Assembly (NCBI RefSeq): GCF_036711975.1
Contig: NC_091968.1
Coordinates: forward strand, 20,274,001-20,338,000
DNA: 64,000 nt
From: Onthophagus taurus
Lineage: Eukaryota; Arthropoda; Insecta; Coleoptera; Scarabaeidae
Direction of reading: 5' to 3'
Positions 56,538 to 64,000 of the stretch are shown in pieces; the first letter of the stretch is position 1; each line of letters starts with the position of its first letter. Below the pieces are notes generated by a model, which was not told the origin of the DNA, made no database searches, and saw nothing but the letters and a program-made list of their open reading frames with translations. Made by a program: the position numbers and the translations under genes.

Positions 56538-58200
56538 AATGGCGTCAAAAAGGAATGTGAAAAGCGTGAGATTTGGTGACCCGGGTTATGAAGAAATATT
56601 GGTGTAGTGGGCAGCTGAATGTGATGATCTGCCTTCTGAAGAAAGTGATGACACAGAAGATAGAAATTTCGAATTAGTTCCTGACGAGTATTCTGGATCC
56701 AGTTCTGATCATGGTGGCGATAATTCAGAGGATGATGTTGATGATATTGGTAAGCCTTCAACATTGCTCCAAGTGGTCTGGTATGGAGTTTGGAACCTCC
56801 AGCAGAAAATAAAATTCAATCACACAACATTATTCGGCGTGCGCCAGGACTAGCAAGGAAACATATTGCTGCAACACCAAAAGAAGCGTTTCAGTTTTTT
56901 GTAACTCCAGTGATTGTACAAGAAATTGTGAATTGTACTAATTTAGAGGGCAAACGTGTTTATGGAGCAAAAGGAAAACCGTGGAAAGGTGTAATTGTTG
57001 ATGAATTTTTTGCATTCTGTGGTTTACTTATTCATGCGGGATTGACAGAAGCTGGGATGTTCCTGCGAGAGAATTATTTTGTGATGATTTTGCCAATCCT
57101 GTATACCGAGCCACAATGTCCATATTTCGCTTTGAAGCGAATGCGGAATGCGCGTTTGGAAACCGATACGTTAGCAATGGTGTCCTACATTTGGGATTTA
57201 TTCATTCAGCAATGCAAAACCTGCGTCATACCTGATACTAATGTAACTATTGAGGAACAATTCGTTGGGTTTAGAGGTAGATGCACATTCGTTCAATATA
57301 TGCCAAGTAAACCGGCAAAATATGGACTTAAAATATTTTGGATGTGTGAATTTACGTCTGGTTATGCTTTGGATGGTTTAGTTTATATTGGTCGCCAGTT
57401 AGGAGAACCTCCACATAAAAACCTGGGGCTTGAAGTAGTACAAACTCTTGTGCGTGGCATTCATAATTCTGGTCGCAATCTCACGATAGACAATTTCTTC
57501 ACTAGTGTTCTGCTAGCAACTTATTTGTTGGATAAAAATATTACTGTTGTGGGTACACTACGTCAAAATAAGCATGACATTCCGAAAGAAATTAAAGCCT
57601 CAAAAGATCGTGTAGTTTACTCTTCATTGTTTTGTTTTCAAAATAACGTATCCATGGTAAGTTACGCACGTAAAAAGAACAAATGCGTAATTTTACTAAG
57701 CACCATGCACCACGACTCATCTATCAATGACGACGCTAAGAGGAAGCCTGAAATCATCTCTCATTATAATAAAATGAAGGGCGGTGTTGACATCATGGAT
57801 CAAATGGTGTCGACATACACGTGCAAGAGGCAAAGTAAACGATGGCCCATGACATTTTTCTTCAACATCATTGATGTTGCAGCACTCAATGCATATATAG
57901 TCTTTACGAAGGAACATCCAAACTACAACATAGGAGTGACTCTCAAACGCAGAATGTTTTTGAAAGATTTAGCGAAGGAACTAGTGATACCACATATGCA
58001 GAGAAGATCTACTAACCCTAACCTACGGCGTACTGTCCGGGAGTTATGAGCAGATTTATTGATATATGTGGTCCGCCAGCAACCAAGTGCAAGTGCAACA
58101 ATTAAGAGAAAAGTATGTCCTGCAAGTATTGATCGTAAAAGCAGAATGATATGTATTACTTGTAAAAATAATATCTGTAATGAGTAATGAGCATAGTATT
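56538..58200 (+). pseudogene. piggyBac transposase with a D-to-E catalytic change and several frame breaks
   Basis: Start MASKRNVKSVRFGDPGYEEI, a TAG stop 23 codons in, then an acidic N terminus (EESDDTED). A shift near 56765 leads into the 419-codon frame (56790-58049). The core has NVTIEEQFVGFRGRCTFVQY, where the invariant first aspartate is Glu (E155 of that frame), GRNLTIDNFFTS (D234) and KMKGGVDIMDQM (D334). Residues about 97-118 are out of frame. The correct DP-Y-RATMS-type block is encoded one base over, so two compensating shifts hide inside the long frame. After a TGA at 58049, the cysteine-rich zinc-binding tail (CPASIDRKSRMICITCKNNI, then CTKC in another frame) is split. Confidence 0.9.
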
Positions 58201-58418
58201 AGAATGTGCACTAAATGCTTCTCTAATCCCTAAAAATAATAAACAATAATGTTTTTTTAACAATAATGTTCACTTTCATATTTAACCTCCCGTAGGTGGA
58301 ATTTTTTTCGACTTTTATTTTCGAGATTTTAAACGTAACTTTATTTTTTTAAATGGAAACCATAGTTGGCTATGACCTAAAATAATTTGTTATTTTCTTC
58401 TGAAAACAAATATATATA

Positions 58419-58704
58419 ACAGGACTGCTACATCCATTGTTGTGACAACCTGCCCGCAAACTACGTCACACCATTTTCCACGCCCATCTGTTGTTATGGT
58501 CTATGCGTTTCTGTGTATTTTTAAAGGTTATATCCTAGACGTATTCATATTATTTTTGAAGTTTTCCGTCCTAGACGTAATAATGTCTATCATATAACTT
58601 CTAAAAACACAGACATTTACCAGGCGTGGCTAATAGTGTGACGTAGAGTGCGGGCAACCAACCCGTAGTGGACTACAAAAATACAATAGATGTAGCAGTC
58701 CTGT
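58419..58704. mobile_element. Foldback MITE, 286 bp, inserted in a mariner arm
   Basis: ACAGGACTGCTACATC at the left pairs with GATGTAGCAGTCCTGT at the right, flanked by TA. Further inverted segments inside (CTACGTCACACCATT / TAGTGTGACGTAG, TGCCCGCA / TGCGGGCA) make most of it a long palindrome. The paired mariner arm lacks it at the matching position, showing it is the younger insert. Confidence 0.88.
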
Positions 58705-58976
58705 TAGATTCTACTGTCCTTGGTTTGTGGGGTATATTTCTTATAGTTATTGAATAATTAACAAAAATTCATTTTGTTCTATCTAAAACTAATGTATGTA
58801 TTTAAAAGTTAATGTTGCTATGGTGATAACCATACATACTATGATGGAACATAATGTATCAAATAATTGCCAAAGTTTGTATTTAAATATTCGATAATAA
58901 CTCTGGCATTATTTGCTGGTACGAAGCACCAGCATGTTAAGTGTCAAAGTATAACAAAACTGAATAAAACTTTACA

Positions 58977-59700
58977 ATGAATTTCGAAAATTATGAAAAA
59001 TGTAACATGATGGAATACTATATGTTATCAGATAAGAATGCCTCGTTAGCCGCGGAATTATATTTCACAAGGTATCCGGAAAGAAGACAACCGCACGTAA
59101 GAACCTTCAGCCGATTAGCAGAAAATTTAATAGATTTTTGGTCCTTCTCCAAACCACGTGCAAAAACATACCAAAATGACCTGGAAGAGGATGAAGTCAA
59201 TGTGTTGGCTTCACTTGCGACAAATCCTTTAACATCTTGCAGAGAAATTGAACAAGACGTCTGACCCAACAGCCGCGCTCCCGAATATGAAAGAAAAATA
59301 AGTATAAACCATACAAAGCGGGGCTTACTCATTATTTACGTGTCAGAGATGTCAATCTAAGATTAGAATTTTGTAGATGATATTTAGAAAAATGAAATAA
59401 TCTGCTGTTTTTTCAAAATGTCATCTGGACCGATGAAGCTCTGAGTGTTCTAAGAAGATTGGGGTTCATGTATGGTGTGCGGTTTTAGATACTATATTTG
59501 GCATATAGTATCTATCATAAAAACTTAAACTCAGGTAAATACCTCAATATATTGAGGCAGCACATTGAGCGTTTGGTCGACAATTTGCCATTAAATATGT
59601 CTTAAATGATATATTTTCAATATGACGGAACACCAGCACATAATGCCAGAGTTGTTAGTGAATTTTTAAATACTACTACAAACTTTGGTAATAAGTGGAA
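58977..59700 (+). pseudogene. Mariner-type transposase relic
   Basis: MNFENYEKCNMMEYYMLSDK, LAAELYFTRYPERRQPHVRT and FSRLAENL form the N-terminal helix-turn-helix. Next come LEEDEVNVLASLATNPLTSC, then shifted LTHYLRVRDVNLRLEFC, VIWTDEA (first D, about 59430), and YFQYDGTPAHNARVVSEFL (second D, about 59620). It ends before any third D. Multiple stops. Confidence 0.78.
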
Positions 59701-60263
59701 ACAATGTTTTCCATCATGGTATGGTTATCACCATAACAACATTAACTTTTAAATACATACAATAGTTTTAGATAGAATAAAATTAATTTTTGTTAATTAT
59801 TCAATAACTATAAGAAATATACCCTGCAAACTATATATATTTGTTATCAGAAGAAAATAACAAATTATTTTACGTCATAGCCAACTATGGTTTCCATTTA
59901 AAAAAATAAAGTTACGTCTAAAATCTCGAACATAAAAGATGGGAAAAAAATTCTACTAATAATGTTTTATTTATAATACTCCATCTTTGATAATAAGTGA
60001 GATATTCGCGATTGTCGTTTTCGCAATATTTTCAGTTTTTGCCGATAGGGCGAAAACAAAAGACGATACCTGTTCGGAGTTTTCGGCATTCACATTTTCT
60101 CGAAAAACGAGATCATGACATGTAAGCTACTTTTTTTCTATCTCTTTTAGTTTCGGAGATAGCCTATGCGGACATCGAAATTGGGACACCTGTACATATG
60201 TATAAATAAATAAAGTTTTATTTCAATAACTTCGTTTCTGTTCTGACTACACGTGATTTTATA

Positions 60264-60578
60264 CAGAGTGCCCATTATGTATGGAATATAGTATATATCT
60301 CGGTAAATGTTGGCTTTATAAAAACACATTTTATACAAAAGTTGTTTAATATTTTATTTGCCATAATAAGACTGCATTCAATTGTTTTTAATTCAGAAAA
60401 CAAATGAGTAACGAATAACACTTAAGTTTTTTTAAATGGCATTGTACCCTTCCGTTGGCCTCATTTGATAGAAATTACTTTTCTCTTTACGATGACGTAA
60501 AATTTTTGTACCCTTACATTAGAAAATTTTTGAAATAATGTAAAAATAATTATATATTCCATACATAATGGGCACTTG
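60264..60578. mobile_element. Mariner-type MITE, 315 bp
   Basis: Ends CAGAGTGCCCATTATGTATG and its reverse complement (CATACATAATGGGCACTTG), flanked by TA. Terminal repeats are about 28 bp and the interior is non-coding. Confidence 0.9.
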
Positions 60579-60643
60579 TATAACGGGTCGCAGAAGCCCG
60601 GATTATGTAAATGACGATATTTTATTGGTTAAGTATCCTAGGG

Positions 60644-60705
60644 TTAACCCAGATAAAAACATCTAATAGAAAACTTTTTATCAGTTTTTATATCTGGGTT
60701 AATAA
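60644..60705. repeat. Small hairpin abutting the piggyBac right end
   Basis: TTAACCCAGATAAAAAC pairs with GTTTTTATATCTGGGTTAA across a ~25-nt loop. It begins in the TTAA target duplication. Confidence 0.75.
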
Positions 60706-60748
60706 CATCTTAATTAGGTGAATGAACAAAACAACTATAGAAGAAGAG

Positions 60749-60949
60749 TCATCTGTGTCGTATTGTTTCTGTTTTTTGACGTTTTGATCTTTCACATACA
60801 TCAGCAAAAGATTTTGTTGGTCTTCCTAACTTTTTCTGCCCTTTTTCTTTATAATAAATAGCAAACCCTATGGAGGTATTTAACCAATTCTCGTTTTCTT
60901 TCAAAAATCTATCTTCTTTTCTTTGAGACTGTTTTCGAATTAACAACAT
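60749..60949 (-). CDS. Short ORF with a GRPxKSF...RSKRxKT motif
   Basis: A 66-codon frame ending KKLGRPTKSFADVCERSKRQ then KTETIRHR. The motif (GRP-x-K/-x-F ... RSKRRK) is one I associate with multicopy, transposon-linked insect proteins of unknown function, where it lies near the N terminus. Here the frame stops soon after, so it is probably a fragment. Low certainty. Confidence 0.3.
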   Translation of the reverse strand: MLLIRKQSQRKEDRFLKENENWLNTSIGFAIYYKEKGQKKLGRPTKSFADVCERSKRQKTETIRHR

Positions 60950-61648
60950 ATTATTAACGATGTATATTTAGAAAATAAAAAGTCAAATTGTTTTAATTTA
61001 TTTATATTTATTGTCACTTTAGTCTCTTTTTTTTTAAATTCATTACAAAAAAAGATATGAACAGACCAACAACGAACTAATTAATAATTAATTAAGTAAG
61101 CTACTTCGCATTCAAAAATCAAAATTGAAACGAATTTCAAAATCGGAATGCTTTCTTTACAGTAAAAATTCCTTCAAAATTTATCATCCTTTTATAATTA
61201 ATTTTTAAACAAATGTACAGAATTTAAAATTATCAAGTAATCTTAATTTAAATAACACTTTTTTTTAATAATTCATTTTTTCTCGATTTATTTTTTTCTC
61301 GTATTAATTATTACTAATCATTAATAATAATTAATTAATAAAATCAGTCTTTAGTGTTCCACGTACAATTATTTCATAAAACAAAAAAAAATTAAACAAA
61401 CAAATAATATATATATAAAAATTAATTAAAAATTAAGTTTTAAACTTTTTTTGATGTATTAATTTATTAATTAATTAATTAGAGCATCTCACAGAGATTC
61501 TTTATAAAAAATTTCGAGACGCACAAACAAAAAAAAATAATAGGAACAACAAATAATTTATTAATTTCCCCCCAATTCTCTTTTATTTATTATTTTATTA
61601 CCTTAAGATCATTTTCATTCAAATTTCTTCTTTTAAATTAATATTTAC
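60950..61648. other. AT-rich 3' flank of the transporter gene
   Basis: Very AT-rich with repeated TTAATTAATTAA words. It contains the 3' untranslated region of the minus-strand transporter gene. No other gene seen. Confidence 0.55.
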
Positions 61649-63171
61649 TCAAACGGGAACATTATTCGATGATTCTTTCTCATCTTTCTCCTTTTTATTC
61701 TCCTCCCATTTGTTGACACAACTTAATGGGTAACAAACTAATCCAGACATTAAAAGCAACGATCCGCTTAAATAAAACGAAGCATCGTAACTTTGCGTCA
61801 TTTCCATGAAAGCCCCCGCAATCGGAGATCCAACCGCCGCAGCAATTCCTTGGAAAAGAAGTAATAACCCAAACGCGTTCGTTAATTTTGATAATCCTAA
61901 GAGTTCCACCACCAAAATTGATCTTAACGATGCGAAAGATGCTGGAATTAATTTGATTTATTAAAAATGAATCGATTTGAAGCGAATTAACTTACATATT
62001 GTTAATCCGAACATAACGGAATAAAAGAATTGGTATTCCGCAGTCATTGATAACCCACTCATGATTGTAACGATTCCGCTGATACTCAAAGCGATGTTGT
62101 TGACCCATAACGTGCTAATTTTGGGGAAAAAGCTTAACGCGCCACAAAGAATCCTTCCGATCGTATTTGCAATCCCAATCGTTGAGATTAACCAAGTCGT
62201 TAACGAAACATCCAAATGAAACTCATTTTCCGCCCGTGTTTTAATATACATGTAAGGTGTGTAAAAACCCATCATTGTAAAGAACCCACTCAACGCCATC
62301 AATATAAAAGAGGGCGATTTTAAGAGGCTAAAATCCAACATTGTAGCCAAAGTCCTTCTCATTGCTTCAGGGCAAATTTTGCATCCAGGAAGATATTCTT
62401 CTTCGATGTCGTGTTTAGTTGGGACTCGAGTTACTGCTAAGTTGTATTCTAGGGATGTTTTTGACATAAATTGAGGCAACCGGGTTAAGCTCCCACTAAA
62501 ACAGATGTCATCGCGATAAAATGGGCGATTAACTTCACTCAAAGTGTTTTTACGACTCCTTGGGTTGCTACTTTCGGAGTTAGTGCGCTTCCTAATTTGT
62601 TTTTGAACGATTACTTGGAACGTTTTATCTTCTAAGAGGGGCTCGCCATCTTTCTTTTCGTCCTCAGCGAAAGGATCGCTGAATCTCTTCTCCCTAAATC
62701 GAACCCGATCGTGTCTTGGGACGTTAATCGTGTGGTAAACATCAGCGACCGTGGGGTAATCGCAATTATTATTAGCACCTAATATCCTAGTTATCGTACT
62801 ATGACTTAAATGAACCGAGTTTCCTTTAAAATTTTTTAGGGCTAACTCCATTTGGCGGCGAGTTTTCGAGGGGAGACGAGTTTTATCCATGATTAATTCG
62901 GGTTGCTCTTGCTTGATGTCTTTAACTTTGGTCGGTTTTAACGGTTTGAAGCATAACCCGGCGAATAAGCACCCAAAAGCCATCGCGGCTTGCACCAAAA
63001 TCGCAATTCTCCAACTGTAATTTTTGGTGATATAGGAAAAAATCGGGGGGAGGATAAAATTACCAATCCCCGATCCGCAAACTCCAATCCCAGTGGCTAA
63101 AGCCCTCCACTTTTCGAAATAAAACCCAACCGTTATTACAGCAGGGACGTAAATAAACCCAAATCCAATTC
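61649..63171 (-). CDS. Monocarboxylate transporter-like (SLC16 / MFS), C-terminal exons, gene continues to the right
   Basis: Plasma-membrane major facilitator of the SLC16 type. Exon 63171-61996 (acceptor TTTTTTCAG) encodes membrane segments such as GIGFGFIYVPAVITVGFYF, then YSWRIAILVQAAMAFGCLFA (end of the N-terminal six-helix bundle). It continues with a long charged cytoplasmic loop (~195 residues, phospho-site-rich, RKNTLSEVNR) and LLKSPSFILMALSGFFTMMG, which begins the second bundle. Exon 61941-61649 (after a 54-bp intron, GTAAGT/CAG) encodes LVVELLGLSKLTNAFGLLLL, FQGIAAAVGSPIAGAFM and the tail, ending NNVPV. No damage is seen. The first helices with the DGGWGW-type motif lie beyond the window. 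The substrate cannot be assigned. Confidence 0.92.
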
Positions 63172-64000
63172 CTGAAAAAACAAAACAAAGAAATTTTTGG
63201 AGATTTTGTTTAATTAAATTAATTAAAATGTTTTAATTAGAAATTTTGAATTAATTACGTAAGTTGTAGAAATAAAAAAATCCCTAAACCCAAAATGAAT
63301 TAATATAAAGTAGTGGATCTTCTCAGAAAAACGTCGCGGATTCGAATAAAGTTGGAAATGAGAATTGTGGGGAATAAAAAAAATAAATGTAGTGTGAATG
63401 TAAAGTTGGACGTAGAGAGAATAACCAAGAAAAATGCAACTAAGCTAGTAAGGGCGGCCAAAAAAATAGAAGATTTCTTCGTTTCCTCAATACGCCTTAA
63501 ATTAAAATGATTTCGTTCTCGTTCTTTCGATTGATTCGCTTCGCTTCGTTGTTGAGAAGAGAGACCACTAAAAGAAATGTTTCGTTGCGACGTCTTTGAG
63601 GGGCAGCGACGCGATTTCTTTGAGAAATGGATTTTTTTTGGTGAAAAGTTCAAATTATTTTATTAAAGATTATGTAAAGATTTTTTTAAAAGAAAATGCC
63701 GCCAAATTAGTTTATTAATTTTTGACTTAAAGATTATTAAGTTTCATAATTTTGATTAAAATCAAATCAAATTAAAATCTTTACAAAATCTTTTTTTGAC
63801 TTTATTTATGCTCTCTCTTCAATGTGCTTATTTAATCGTTGAATAATAAAATTCATTATGAGCGTATTTGTAGCAATAAAGAAATGATTCTTGGCTTAAA
63901 TTAAAGCTAAAAGCTTCTGTTTTAAATTTTAATCACAAAATTTTGATGAAAAAGTTGTGCGATGACCAAAAAAAAATTAAAGATAAAAGCACTGCTTTTT
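63172..64000. other. Probable intron of the transporter gene and flank
   Basis: No coding exon was recognised upstream of 63171. A 117-codon minus-strand frame at 63300-63653 has no transporter-like sequence. Near 63895 a TTAAATTAAAGCTAAAAGCT word resembles part of the satellite at 1-839, probably by chance. Confidence 0.4.

Larger units (their letters stand above)
58296..59951 (+). mobile_element. Mariner-like element nested in piggyBac element 2
   Basis: Inverted arms of about 225 bp pair 58296-58417 plus 58722-58850 with 59710-59951 in reverse. Shared words include CCATAGTTGGCTATGAC, TATTTCTTATAGTTATTGAA and TGGTGATAACCATAC. The left arm is split by a MITE. A broken transposase (58977-59700) lies between the arms. 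The exact outer ends are uncertain by about 10 bp. Confidence 0.82.
56137..60643 (+). mobile_element. piggyBac-like element 2, host to nested transposons
   Basis: Left end CCCTAGGATGTACAAACTGG preceded by TTAA (56133-56136). Right end ATCCTAGGG (to 60643) followed by TTAA (60644-60647). Subterminal short palindromes GGGCCTCTCAGGCCC (56155) and CGGGCCTCCGAAGCCCG (56317) are typical of piggyBac ends, and a related CGGGTCGCAGAAGCCCG occurs near the right end (60585). The transposase lies at 56538-58200. The remainder is nested DNA: a mariner (58296-59951) containing a MITE, and another MITE (60264-60578). Confidence 0.88.

Noticed and set aside
63300-63653. 117-codon minus-strand frame with a hydrophobic stretch upstream of the transporter exons
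   Set aside because: Considered as the missing N terminus of the transporter. It has no DGGWGW-type motif, no major facilitator pattern and no donor in phase with the acceptor at 63172.
1-64000. CRISPR arrays, bacterial operons, phage genes
   Set aside because: Tandem repeats here are contiguous satellites without spacers, introns are spliceosomal and gene content is insect. No prokaryotic signal was seen.
1-64000. tRNA genes
   Set aside because: I scanned by eye for box A/box B-like words and found no cloverleaf I would support. A covariance-model scan would settle this.

Overview
This is an AT-rich eukaryotic window from an insect genome, most likely a beetle. The evidence is GT-AG introns of about 50 bp, a seven-transmembrane insect odorant receptor, an insect-type U1 snRNA, and a dense load of mariner, piggyBac, jockey/R1-like and RTE-like elements. 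There is no bacterial, CRISPR or operon structure.

Host genes are few and sit mainly in the right half. They are a U1 snRNA gene (31664-31826, minus), a three-exon Aha1/AHSA1 co-chaperone gene (36948-38196, minus), an intronless TM2D2-type membrane protein gene (39961-40512, plus), a complete six-exon odorant receptor (44600-45982, plus) and the last two exons of an SLC16-type monocarboxylate transporter cut by the right edge (61649-63171, minus). A possible first exon with a good splice donor lies at 26875-26889 (minus) in a GC-rich patch. AHSA1 and TM2D2 are divergent, and a tandem array of eight ~180-bp units lies between them. Each unit carries the word AGATGGCGC.

The left 44 kb is mostly repeats. 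It holds a 189-bp satellite (1-839), a 378-bp dimeric satellite in three blocks (3990-9810) and a palindrome-rich mariner composite (2113-3881). Further right come LINE and Tc1 debris (9806-13460), a KRBA2-like integrase relic (13811-15460) and a LINE split by a DD35E Tc1/mariner-type element whose terminal repeats are themselves tandem arrays (15700-18575). Three copies of a 1357-bp tandem unit follow (22750-26640), then a mosaic of four or more LINE families (28251-35660).

The stretch 46236-60643 is a transposon nest. The most interesting member is a 3.95-kb piggyBac-like element (46236-50188). It carries a degenerate piggyBac transposase on one arm and, divergently, a five-exon gene of the insect multicopy DUF7869-type family on the other, whose stop codon is 8 bp from the terminal inverted repeat. 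Next come a mariner with near-identical 272-bp inverted repeats (50439-52532), two fused R1/jockey-like LINEs broken by a MITE (52720-56130) and a second piggyBac element (56137-60643). That last element contains a mariner, which itself contains a foldback MITE. Almost all transposon genes here are broken by stops, frameshifts or loss of catalytic residues.
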